DNA from: Diphasiastrum complanatum
Lineage: Eukaryota; Streptophyta; Lycopodiopsida; Lycopodiales; Lycopodiaceae
Direction: 5' to 3'
Assembly (NCBI GenBank): GCA_029204225.1
Contig: CM055101.1
Location: forward strand, 2,470,528-2,534,527
DNA: 64,000 nucleotides
Positions 1-9,840 of the stretch are shown piece by piece. The first letter of the stretch is position 1; every line of letters starts with the position of its first letter. A program made the position numbers and the translations under genes. The notes under the pieces are model-generated. The model was not told the DNA's origin. It saw only the letters and a program-made list of their open reading frames with translations, and did not search any database.

Positions 1-1
1 C

Positions 2-1343
2 CTCTACTCAATCAATCAACTAGCTTCCATTGTTGCACACATCAAAGATTCCAATGAGCATTGGGTGCCCCATACATTTTCAACTTTTGACTGGGTTTAC
101 ATGCAACCATCGGGCAAAGGAACTCACAAGGTTGCAAAGAGGAAGCGAAACAACCAAGACTACCATTGGAAAGGAAGGATCCACGAATTCAAGATCGACC
201 AAAACGGCGAATACCTTGCAAATGTGCAACACGTATACATGCGTCGAGATATTTTATTGGATGTGGCTGTTGCTGATAGAACCATACAGTCGCATTGTAG
301 GTCTCACCTCTTTTATTCTTGTGTTGACTATTATGTTTGAATTATTATTATGTCATTGTAATGGATAATAATGTTGCATTAATGCCTGGTGCAGATGTCT
401 TTCCTTCAAATAGCTTCGATTGGCAAAACGTGAAGTCCTTCACTGGAAAATTCTCCGCCATACACGCCAAATATGGAGAACTAATATATGGTGGGTTGGC
501 ATCCTCTGCCCTGATCAAAATGGGCATTTTCTTTTACGATCACATGTACGAAGTTCCAAAAAAAAGTTTTGGCCAAGGCAAATTAGCACCAATTTCTGAG
601 CCTGCGATCAATTATCATGAATGGCCATATGTTGACCAACTGACTATTGAATTAACAAAGAGGCAACTTCTCAAAGAGATTACTGGTAATATGAAGCCAA
701 CATTCGGATCCAAACGAGTCTACACTAGCATCTCTGTGCCGATCACCGTATTTGTTGCCATATTTAAGGCGGTCCCCTTTAGGAAAACAAACACGACGTG
801 GGCATGGAAAGCAACAGAATCATCACTATTGGATAACATATTTGTCGCATGGGATTCAAAGGAAATGGAGCATAAAGGAGATTTAATAAGGTGTAAGCTC
901 TCTTGTGAAACAATGACCATAAGGTATCATATTTCACGTCAAACATGCTCCTTAAGTTTAATCTATAGGCGATATAAGTTTGGTCATGGCCGATGGGACC
1001 CTCTAGACGCGGAGACGAATCAGCAAGAAGTGGAGATATCCATACATTTGCCCCATGATGAAATACGAGAAATTCATATAAATAAGGAGTGCAGCCTAGA
1101 AGATCTTTGGCATATGCTTGGATTGACTTTTGTTGATGTGCCAATAGATTTTGTCTTCACTCGTAATGGACAAAATGTGAGTCCCTAATTTCCATCAGAT
1201 TCCTGAATTTTAAATAGTAATGTTGAATAAATATAAGATTATTAACTTTGTGTCTGGTTTTGCAGATACGGAGACGAGCCGAAAAAGATCATGAATGTGT
1301 TTCATTTTTACAAATAGGGACATTAGGAGTCCAATGGGAATAA
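2..1343 (+). CDS. Unrecognised spliced gene, 3' part (enters from left edge)
   Basis: The reading frame is open from base 2. I join exons 2-296, 395-1176 and 1266-1343 (stop TAA 1341-1343), giving about 384 visible residues. Both introns are short (297-394, 98 bp; 1177-1265, 89 bp). They have GT-AG ends (donors GTAGGT and GTGAGT) and each restores an uninterrupted frame that the unspliced DNA lacks. The N-terminal visible part is basic and aromatic (WVPHTF, FDWVYMQ, KRKRNN). The C-terminal part is mixed alpha/beta-looking with no motif I recognise. No membrane segment or signal peptide is visible. It points the same way as the H3-like gene about 450 bp downstream. The gene model is reasonably supported, but the function is unknown. 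It could be a cargo gene of the same element. Confidence 0.55.
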
Positions 1344-1669
1344 ATGATTTAATCTAATGGAAAATAGAAAACACAATTAGTTGGTTGTGTTTTGACTCTA
1401 TTCTAATATATTTTGTTACGTTTTGACTTTACTTTTGCGTTGTCACATTTTATATGCTTGTTACTACATTTGTGGATGTCCAAGGGTGAAACTTGTTAGG
1501 GTTAAAATTGTTTAGTGATATGCATTTTAATACTATTACTGGTTTCTTCGAAGGTTTTCGCTAACTGGCAATTAGGATTTTTACTCATGAGCCTAGACAA
1601 GAACATATTATATTTGGAAAAGAGGCCAAAACTTTTATAGGGGCACTTACTAAAATTAGGACCCTTCAC
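1344..1669. other. A+T-rich spacer upstream of the H3-like gene
   Basis: The spacer lies between the stop of the upstream gene and the TATA box. It is A+T-rich with no convincing reading frame or repeat. It presumably holds the upstream gene's 3' UTR and the promoter of the H3-like gene. Confidence 0.4.
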
Positions 1670-1676
1670 TATATAA
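1670..1676 (+). promoter_or_regulatory. TATA box (TATATAA) of the H3-like gene
   Basis: TATATAA sits in CACTATATAAGG, 122 bases before the first ATG (1792) and 134 before the better-context ATG (1804). A start site about 30 bases downstream would give a 5' UTR of roughly 90-100 bases. The spacing is normal for a plant promoter, so the gene probably had its own core promoter. Confidence 0.55.
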
Positions 1677-1791
1677 GGGTGCTTGAGTTCTCATTTCTCC
1701 ACTTCATCCCTTGAGTGTCAGAGTGTCAATTTTTTTAAATTCTCTGTTTTTCATCTCTCGTGTTCTCTGATACGTTTTCAAAGGCTAACCA

Positions 1792-2982
1792 ATGTCGGAG
1801 GAAATGGCACGGACGAAACAAACGGCTAGAGATCCCAGAGTGACTGCATTGCTCCATAGGGATGCACTAGCCACCTTCGATGAGAGAGAGAGACGGGAGA
1901 GCAGAAGCAGGAGTAGGAGTCACAGCCCTATAGCGTCTCAGGAAGATCCGGCCACTCAGCGTGAAGCTGAGGAGGACATGGCCCATACAACAGCTGCACA
2001 TGAGGACCAGACTGAGCAGCAGCAGCAAGAAGACCAGCAGCAGCAGGAGGACCAGCAGCAGTAGCAGCCACCACGAGAAAAAAGCCCTTCCCCGACGGCA
2101 ACTGAGCGGGAGGAAACAATGAAGTTCCTAGATGAGGAGCTTGCGGCATCGGGTGAGTTGCCGGTTCTGAATGATTTTTTCTTCGACCCATTTCCACCAG
2201 CAATGGGCATGGACACATCAAATTTAGCCATATCGAGGGACACCACACCCACCGTGTCACCTCCAAGTCACGGCCCGATGATGGGTCCGATGATGTCGTT
2301 GCTGGTGGGTGGTTCTGATGAGGGCACCCCGATGTCGCACACAACAAGGATGAAGCAGAAGGCGACCCATAGATGGTCAGAGAGAGGAGCACACGAGCGA
2401 AAAAAAAAGAATCCTTGCAAGGCAGGCTCTACATCAAAGCGACGAAACCCTGCAGCTCAGCAGCCATCACCATTGCCCACACTGCCAACATTGCCTCCGC
2501 CCCCACCGCCTCCACCACCAACTCCAACACCTCCACCACCACCACCTCCACCACCTCCACTGCCTCCAAGTTCTGCCGTAGCTGGCCCAAGTAGGACCGT
2601 AGAGCGTGGCAGGGGTAGGTTGGCCCCTCGTGCAGCACCATGGGCTGAAAAGGAGCTCCGCAGGATGCATCCACCACCTCCTCGACCGCATAGAAAGCGC
2701 AGGATCGCAAAGTGGCTCCAGGATATACGGAGCTATCAGAAGTCCGTAAAATTTTTGATCCCTAGCGCCCCTTTTGTGAGGCTTGTAAAAGAAATAGTCG
2801 ATGAATTTTCCTTGGGGAACAGAGTTACGGCAGATGTGGTGTCCGCAATACAAGAGTCCGCAGAAATGTACCTAACGCGGCTCTTTGAGGACTCATTTTT
2901 GTGTGCAGTGCACGGGAAGAGAGTCACAATACTCCCCAAGGATCTCCACCTAGCTAGAAGGCTAAGGAGAGAGCGCACTTAA
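1792..2982 (+). CDS. Histone H3-like protein: H3 tail, long low-complexity insert, H3 fold; one in-frame TAG
   Basis: One frame runs from 1792 to the TAA at 2980-2982, broken only by a TAG at 2062-2064. Residues 6-13 (ARTKQTAR) equal mature H3 residues 1-8. The ATG at 1804 (G at -3 and +4) starts exactly there and has better context than the ATG at 1792. H3 identity then stops: K9, S10, K14 and K27 are absent. An SR-rich stretch, a Q/E-rich stretch carrying the TAG, an acidic/hydrophobic segment, a basic stretch and a poly-Pro run follow. The last ~97 residues (from about 2690) align with the H3 core without gaps: SYQKS for [14 protein letters not shown] for [22 protein letters not shown] for KRVTIMPKD, ending RRERT. 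Loop 1 has canonical H3 length, which argues against CENH3. The insert makes it about 396 codons, against 136 residues for normal H3. The TAG may be a nonsense mutation, a read-through site, or lie in an intron I cannot define. Chromatin incorporation is inferred. Confidence 0.75.
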
Positions 2983-3052
2983 AAATATCATGTACATGAT
3001 TTTATTCATAATATACTAAAGATTTGGTGTCAAGTATCTTGCAGAATTTCAG

Positions 3053-3178
3053 GTTATGTGAATGCAAATTGTTGTGATTGAGTTTGATATCTGATTTCAG
3101 TACTGTTTATGTGAATGCAGTCATTTGAAAATTTTAGTATCATCTATGTGAATGCAGTGATTTAAAATTTTCACTACT
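3053..3178 (+). repeat. Degenerate repeat of TATGTGAATGCA in the 3' flank
   Basis: The 12-base motif TATGTGAATGCA recurs at 3055, 3109 and 3145 in otherwise A+T-rich sequence just downstream of the H3-like gene. The spacing is uneven (54 and 36 bases). It is probably decayed 3' UTR sequence, and no function is evident. Confidence 0.4.
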
Positions 3179-3233
3179 ATGGGAATGGTAGTTTCTTTCA
3201 CCATGTTGTAGCTAGGATAGGTTTCCATGTCGT

Positions 3234-3454
3234 GGCATGGAAATCACGCCAAGGCGCGACCAGGGGACGTTTGACCTGGTCAAACGGGCCCTGGTCGTGC
3301 CCTGGCGTGAAAATCACACCAAGGCACGACGTTTGACCAGGTCAAACATCCCTTGGTCGCGCCTTGGCATGATTTTCACGCCAGGGCACGACCAGGGCCC
3401 GTTTGACCAAGTCAAGCGGGCCCTGGTCGCGCCCTGGCGTGAAAATCACGCCAC
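3234..3454. repeat. GC-rich imperfect palindrome / foldback
   Basis: The block 3241-3377 is nearly its own reverse complement, with repeated elements such as GGCGCGACCAGGG, GTTTGACC-GGTCAAAC and CCTGGCGTGA. A third partial unit follows to 3454. The sharp GC-rich block stands in A+T-rich flanks, between the ends of two convergent genes (2982 and 3577). A transcript across it would form a long hairpin. It could be a boundary/terminator, a small-RNA source, or a separate foldback insertion. The sequence alone does not decide. Confidence 0.7.
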
Positions 3455-3576
3455 GTAAAAAAAAAAATCTTTATCAGAAAAAAAAAATTAAATTCTAAAT
3501 TCAATGAATAAGCACATCATATAATGACAACAGAGAATTAGGAGAGTCCTCAAGAAAAAAATGACAAAATCTTTAT

Positions 3577-5073
3577 TCAAATTTGATCCATTTCCTTCAG
3601 AGAGGACTTCAGCTTCTCTGATCGCTTCTCTGATGACAGTACTGGTTTTAACATTTCTAATGCTAATTTAGGAGCATCTCCCTCATCCTCATAAGGGCCA
3701 ATTAAACTCGAGAGAATGAGCCGGGTCTCAAATCCAGGGCAGAAATCATTCAAAACGGCTTTTCAAAGGACACAGTAAGCCTTTGGCGCTGATGGTGACA
3801 AGTCCAGCTCACCAATGTGCTTGGAGAGTGCTTTGCATTTAAGAAGCTCTATCTGTCCATTTGGGCTGTACTTGTTGCTGAAGCAGATAATAAAGTTGGG
3901 CAAGTTCCCAATGTAGTGGGCCATAAACCTGTCAGAGTTCCTGCTTCAACTTTCTCCCGAGCGCCACCCCTTCGCATTGCAAATGCATCAAGCTCCACTG
4001 CATCCTGCATTTGGTTCAAATTATTGCAAAATGAGTATAATGAAGACAAACAAACATAACAAACACACGCAAGTTAAATTGTTGGGTCAGATTTGCCTCG
4101 GTGCCTTCATCAATGTCTTCGGTTTGCGCAAGGTCAATTCCTTTGCCTTTGTACTTCACGTCAGCAGTTTTCCCTTCGAGTACCTCGAATGGCCTCGTTT
4201 GAACTGGTGGTGGTTGAAGCGTTTTCAATTGGCAAAGCACTCTTGCCAGTGCTTGCTCGGTGGTGTCCGTGTCATGCCCGATCAGCTTCTCATACATGTC
4301 GTCGGGCTGGGTGTGGTCGAAAGTGGAACTGCCATTCTGCAAATTTATCAATGCTACCAGCATCTCATCTTCTCGCAAGCCGAGAATATGTTGCAAGTCA
4401 TGCATGAACACATACTCCTGCCCATCAATGATGATTGGAGCAAGGCCATGGATTCGAAGCACGACATCATCGGACTCATCTATATCTTCTGGCTCCGCTG
4501 ATGTGGATGCACCTGTTGCCTCTTGCACAGCCAAGACTGCTTCGTGCTCCGTAGATAAATCTTCCTCTTCACCCGGGTCGTTCATCTCGTTCACCTGCTC
4601 ACTAGGATTGTGTTTGTTGCTGGCCATAGTCGCTGGAAACTCATTAAGCAAAAAAATCACAGTAATCTCACCGGATAAAAACTTCTTTCCTACGCTTTCA
4701 AGATCAAAAGTTTTCAGCTGATCCTTGGTCAGCTCCAAGTAATGATCGTTACCCAAGTGCCTAATAAATCTGTTGAGACGAGCGATAAAGGGTCTATCTC
4801 CTTCCCATATATAACTAAGAAAGGAATTTGTATGCCATAAGGCTTCAAAGTTTCATCTATATACTCACTCACGTACGTGAATGCATCCGTATTAGCCCGT
4901 AGAGTGGCAAGCGTGTCTATTTTACCAGTAAACATACAATAAATACGATCTAACTGATCTAAAAACTCTGTGGGGGCTAGCAGATTGGCCAACTCTATTT
5001 TAAAGGACGACATTTTTATGCAACTAAGAACACTAATTGACCAGCAAACTAGTAGTCTAATTGAACAAGACAA
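3577..5073 (-). pseudogene. Unrecognised protein gene, frame-broken, convergent with the H3-like gene
   Basis: Minus-strand coding sequence starts at 5073 or, more likely, the Met at 5013 (MSSFKIELAN). It reads to about 4860 and continues in another frame (NSFLSYIWEGD, then DRPFIARLNRFI) through 4756 to about 4060. That part has an acidic middle (EPEDIDESDD) and a IIIDGQEYVF segment. After a likely intron (acceptor near 4018, ATGCAG) it resumes with DAVELDAFAMRR, switches frame again, and ends at a TGA at 3577-3579 with AATAAA just after it. The last part, in one frame, includes IELLKCKALSKHIGELD and contains one further stop. I recognise no domain. At least two frame switches suggest a pseudogene or unplaced introns. 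Its TATA box and position suggest it belongs with the 1-8 kb cluster. Confidence 0.4.
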
Positions 5074-5138
5074 GCTAAATTACGAGGAAAAAAATTTCAA
5101 CAAAGCAAGAAGTGACAACAAAATGAAAACCCCCACTC

Positions 5139-5145
5139 TTATATA
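5139..5145 (-). promoter_or_regulatory. TATA box (TATATAA) of the minus-strand unknown gene
   Basis: Reading the minus strand, TCTATATAAGAG lies 126 bases upstream of the Met at 5013 and 66 upstream of the alternative at 5073. The arrangement mirrors the TATA box of the H3-like gene, so each convergent gene appears to have its own promoter. Confidence 0.45.
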
Positions 5146-5278
5146 GAGGGACGTGTTTTCAAAAATAGATATTATTATAAAACCAAAGAAAACAATTTCT
5201 ATTTATAACAACAATCCAATTCGACAGTAATATTTATCACAAAGGAATATTTGAATTACAATTCAACATAAATTGTTT

Positions 5279-8014
5279 CTAGTCCATCTCATCAGTTTCC
5301 GTAGTGTCTCTAGCGCTGTTTTCCAAAACATTGGATGTTGGTGTCCTCGGCATCCATCCCTTTCCAACTCGGACTCTAGACATCCTCCATTCTTGATGCC
5401 TTGTTCTAGCATTAGAGGATTGCCATGTTGTCTTTCTGACTGAATTTGAATTGGAGATCATTGAACACAGCTCTTCAGTTCTTGTGTTTTGAAAATGTCC
5501 TCGGCCCAAAACTCCTTTGTAAAACCATTGGAATATCTCAACCAATGCATTGCTAAGACCCTTTCCTCCGCCATGCCGTGAATTTTTGAAATACGCAGCC
5601 TTTGCCCTGTAATGACTCTTTTCCATGCCTTGCGTATTCCAAATAGCTCATGATCCATAGGTTTTCATAAACCAAGGTCCATGAGCATAGAAGATGTGAT
5701 GTTCATAGAAAATTTGTATTAGTTTAAATCTTTACAAATACATAAATACAAAAGTAAAAAATATGAGACACACATACCATATAGTGAGTTATGTGTGTTT
5801 CTCCCCATGCATCGATCATCAATTCAGTAAATGTTTTGACTTCTCTTGCATATCTATCCAAATCTTCATCTCTCACAATCTTTTTGTTGATAGTTTGTGA
5901 CAAGGCATCAAATGCTTGCCAAACCTTAGCACGTGTACTTGCCATGCGAGGATCTGAGCCAATATTTGTTGTGCATTGACATATTTTCCTCCAGTACTCC
6001 CATTCAACACTGCTTTTACGTGCAATATGATTTGACAATAGGTGTCTCGCTTTCGCACCACCCATTGAAACTTTTGCTGGAACATCTTGCGTTTTTCCAC
6101 TCATCTCAACGTCTTTGGTAAGACTCACGTGGCCCCCGTGCAATCCCATATCGGATAAAATTATCTCTAGATTTCTAATGCTAACATCTGCTCTTGATTT
6201 GGACTGCATGTTCCATGCGTAACAACAATGCAAAAATAATAATTTGTCCAGTATTCCTAATTCACCATGCATTGTGCAAAAATGGACTCTTTCGAGAGGA
6301 AAGTTCAATATAGGACTCCAAGCTTTGTCTAGATTGTGCCTATTTGGTGCAAGACGTTGGTTGCAATTCAAAATACTTTTGTTCCACCCAGATTCAAACA
6401 TACAATATATACAAGAATTCTTTGCATTTGCACCGAGACCACAAACGTACATGCATTTCAAAGTCTTCAAATCAGCAGCTAGGTGCCATTCTACAACAAA
6501 GCTTTCTCCTTCAACATTGAGCAATTTGCCTTCATTTTGTGCATATATTATCTTAGATATACTACATTTTTCAAATAGCCACTCCAGTATGTCGTGAGAC
6601 TCCTTAGGAACTTCAAATGCAGCTATCCACCATATGTGATTTTCGGATTGCACGCTAAATTCTTTACAATAACTTCCGCCAAACTGTTGCAATTCACGAT
6701 TCATCAAGGTGATTGTGACACGTTCAAGTTTACGCCCTTTTACGATTTCTGCTTCGTCCAACTTAATAACAAATATAACTTTACCTCCGCAATTTGTAAA
6801 ACAGAAATTTCATTACGAAAACATATTGGTTGAAGAAAAGCATACAATTGAAAACCGAAATCCACAAAAAATTTTCTTACCATTTGTTCTAACTTTGTAA
6901 TGTCAAATCATCATCGCTTGGACCTTTTCCAGATCTAAGAATATATTATTGCCTTGATGATAATGAAAACATGTCAGAGGTCCTTTCTTCTTATTGGTTA
7001 CTGTAAAAGAATCCTCAATATGTTGAAACTCTCCTAATTCAGAGAGCAAAATCAAACTGCATTATCGTTTGGCGGATTCAACAAGTTTATAAGTAGGTAT
7101 AATTTAATGGCGTTTTAACCCATTTTTGTCAGAGCGTTTCATATACTTCTTCAAAGCTCTATACCCCTTGCGACTCACACCTCCTTGGTCACATGCGTAC
7201 ACCATCTCTTTAACATTTGGATTTGGCTTGAACTTGTCGACTAGCTTTTTTGCAATTCTCAAGCGAATTGAATCACTTGTTTCATCTTCCACAATCTTAA
7301 TCATATCTTTACCCTTCAAAAAATGTTTCATATATTTTCCGGCAATAAAATCTTTTCCAACTGTATTTTTCAAGAACTCTTTTGTGTCCCTCATACGTCT
7401 TTTACTGGCACCACCCCCTGGTGCCAAAGCTTCTAGTTTCTGTCTCTTAGTGTTTTCATTTTCTGCTTGCTGATCCATCGAGACTCTACGCTTTCGTTGT
7501 AAGCCATATATTGTACTCTGAAATATACTGATTGAAGATTGCAATTCTTCAATTTTTGTGACAGAACTGACAAGCTCTATTTTCAAACCATTTATCTCCT
7601 GCTCCAATTTCATATTTATTCCATGCAATGACTTTAAATTGTCATTCATACTCAATATAGGAATGTTTGTCATATTTGCCAATGTCTCAGCTTGGATTCT
7701 TTGAGAATCCATTGCTTGACAATAGCCAAGCAGTCCATTCCGACCATATCCCCAATGAACTTTAACAAACTATGTACATCAGAAAATTTAGGAGGAGCAT
7801 CTACTAGTGGATTATGAGGGTATAAATCACCTCTTACCCATAGGTCAATATGTTTTTTTCCTTCTAATCTCCAACAATGCATGTCATACGGATTTAAGTT
7901 AACACCCCATGCAGCTTTGGTGGTCGCATAATCCTTCTCTAACTTCACATGTAAGTGATACTTGGTTGTCATCTTGAAGATGTCGAATTTCCCAAAAGAA
8001 TCTATGTAGAACAT
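5279..8014 (-). pseudogene. Transposon-associated RNase H-like / zinc-ribbon protein, multi-exon, decayed
   Basis: The order on the minus strand is: 8014-7670 (KYHLHVKLEKDYATTKAAWG, then a GDMVGMDC region); 7712-7104, a coiled coil ending VYACDQGGVSRKGYRALKKY; a short exon joined when a GT donor near 7110 is spliced to a GCAG acceptor near 7056 (GEFQHIEDSF); 6761-5778 with IKLDEAEI, EWHLAADLKTLKCMY and a CIYC pair; then, after a GTATGT donor at 5777, HGPWFMKTYGS, a TGA at 5648-5650, and TQGMEKSHYRAKAAYF to 5279. The order (D in a KLDEA-type strand, WxLxxDxK, CxxC, late QGxEK) resembles, from memory, an uncharacterised family common in Hydra, corals and Rhizophagus and linked with large DNA transposons. 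A transposase role is inference. The TGA and at least one frame switch near 7715-7760 suggest inactivation. Confidence 0.45.
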
Positions 8015-8280
8015 TACAATATACCTTAATCAAATGGTGTCAAAGTTCAATGTGAACTAACCATGATATAAGCTTTACCAGGCATATACTAGTTTCCATC
8101 CCTAGGGTCCTATTGTAGTTAGGACAATGAAAGGTCGTCCTATACTAACCCTACTCTAGTTGTAATTTGTAACTTACCTATTAGTTGCCTAATATAGTCT
8201 ATGCAAATAACCTACAATAGTCTATGAAAATGAGACCTACATTTAGGCCTTAACTCTTGCTCACCTTGTATGGTAACCCA

Positions 8281-8390
8281 AGGTAAAGGTGCCACGTAGG
8301 ATTGATTAGCACTAAATTAATTATGATTAGAAAACTTGTTTAGGCAAGGAAGAGGCTCTTTTTGAGTCCAAAAAGGGCCCTAATGTATAA
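8281..8390 (+). repeat. Arm 1 of a dispersed inverted repeat (partner 25795-25890)
   Basis: This segment (core GTTTAGGCAAGGAAGAGGC, then TTTTTGAGTCCAAAAAGGGC) matches the reverse complement of 25795-25890, including the flanking GCCAC(G/A)TAGGA. It lies just upstream of a Copia primer-binding site, so it is probably part of that element's LTR. Confidence 0.55.
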
Positions 8391-8583
8391 GTGATAAGTG
8401 TCCAAGTGTTTAATGTCCCCTGGTACCAGCCCCTTTGCGGGTAAGGGGGAGCACTTGGATTCGTGGGTGGCTAGGCGTCCGGAGACGAGATCCCAGAAGG
8501 GGCAAAAGGCTCCATGATTTTGGTGCAACCTTTGAACCAGAAAGGTTAAGTTGTATCCGTTGAAGGCCCACTGAATTCCTACA

Positions 8584-8595
8584 TGGTATCAGAGC
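8584..8595 (+). promoter_or_regulatory. Copia primer-binding site (initiator tRNA-Met type)
   Basis: TGGTATCAGAGC is the standard plant Copia site for minus-strand priming by initiator tRNA-Met. The base before it (…TACA) marks the end of the 5' LTR. A decayed gag follows about 150 bases later, as expected. Confidence 0.8.
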
Positions 8596-9840
8596 TATTT
8601 TCATAGCCTAATAAGCTTCCACAGTAAGAAGACTCTACTAGTCAATAGAGTAATTGTCTTCTTGTTCTGTAATTTCGCACCAGATTTTCATACTTAAGTC
8701 ACTGATAGTTATTTCTATCACCTAGACTAATCTTCCACATGGATCCAAGGGAAAGCCAGTCCTATCATGGACAAGCTTAATGGAGCCAATTACCATCTGT
8801 GGAAATTTAAGATGAAAACAGTGCTAATGGCTAAATAATTGTATGACGTTGTTATAGGTGCAGAAGGAAAACCCGAAGCTGACGATGCAGCAATCGCTAG
8901 ATGGAAGCTGAAGGATGGAAAGGCTTTTGCGCTAATCGTCCTCAACATTTCGGATATCCAGATCGGCCATGTATCTGAGGCCGAGATATCCAAAGAAGTC
9001 TGGGACATCTTGAGCACACTATATGAAGTGTGAGATATAGCTTCCAAGCTACATCTCAGGAAAAATTTTTACTCCCTCAAGATGGCGAATGGTGATTCCC
9101 TGCAGAATTACATCAACCAATTCAAGAACCTGTTGAAACAAATGGCCGCTATCGGATCTGTCATAGACGATCAAGATGCAGTGATGCAACTACTTACAAG
9201 CTCGCCAAGCTCATACGATAGTTGGATGATGATCATCACGACACATCCAGAACTGACTCTTTCGAGAGTCATTACAATGTTGTTGCAGGAAGACACGCAG
9301 AGGAATGAAGTCTCAAGTTCCTTAGCTGATTCTCATGCCTTGTACAGCAACAAAAGCACGACTAAGCAGAAGAATAAGAAAGGCCTGAAGCAATCAAAGC
9401 AAGACCAAAAACCAGCATAGCACAAAGAACAGTCAAATTCGCAAACAAAGAAAAAGTTGTTCTACAGATATTGCAAGCGAAACAACCACGAAATTCAAGA
9501 CTATCAGATATTACAAGCTAAGAACAACAACAAGGGGCAGTCAATCCATTTGGCAACGAACAAATCTAGCTGCGAGGAAAAATCACGAAGCTGCAGCAAG
9601 AGCTCATGATTGATCAACAACACGAACAAGACAGACACTAAGAGATCACAAAGCTGCAGCAGAAGGAGGATGGCCTCAATCAGTATATCCAGAGCCTCTC
9701 CAAAGTCCTGATAGATGCCTCCACAAAGGTGTGGAAGCTTCATTCTAAAGCGTCCCAATGGCTTGCCCCCTTCCAGGCGCAACTCTAGATCTATGAAGCC
9801 GAAAATACGCACCTGGAGGCGGAGGTGCAAGTCCTGCAAA
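8584..9840 (+). mobile_element. Copia gag remnant, interrupted
   Basis: After the primer site a gag-like frame begins near 8741 (KLNGANYHLWKFKMK). It continues through 8839-9033 (ARWKLKDGKAFALI) and 9082-9420 (LQNYINQFKNLLKQMAAIG). Several stops break it: one near 8836, one near 9031 and one at 9418. A cysteine-poor remnant of the zinc knuckle follows near 9460. No protease, integrase or RT follows, so this is a 5' fragment only. The same gag family occurs at 39.3-39.8 kb. Confidence 0.75.

Noticed and set aside
779-1144. Minus-strand frame opposite the left-edge gene
   Set aside because: It is the shadow of exon 2 of the plus-strand spliced gene.
1800-2690. A single large intron that would give a normal-size H3
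   Set aside because: No GT-AG pair I could see joins ARTKQTAR to the normal H3 linker, and the intervening ~880 bases stay open apart from one TAG, which is unlikely for an intron.
1792-2982. Centromeric histone (CENH3) identity for the H3-like gene
   Set aside because: Loop 1 has the same length as canonical H3 and the tail is exactly ARTKQTAR, both against CENH3.
3817-4721. Plus-strand frames between 3.8 and 4.7 kb
   Set aside because: They are antisense to the better-supported minus-strand gene, which has a TATA box, an intron acceptor and a poly-A signal.
5791-6900. Plus-strand frames between 5.8 and 6.9 kb
   Set aside because: They are antisense to the transposase-like gene and have no motif.
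1-8014. Giant-virus insertion as source of the histone-like gene
   Set aside because: The genes have plant-like short introns and TATA boxes, and no viral hallmark (capsid, DNA polymerase, packaging ATPase) is present.
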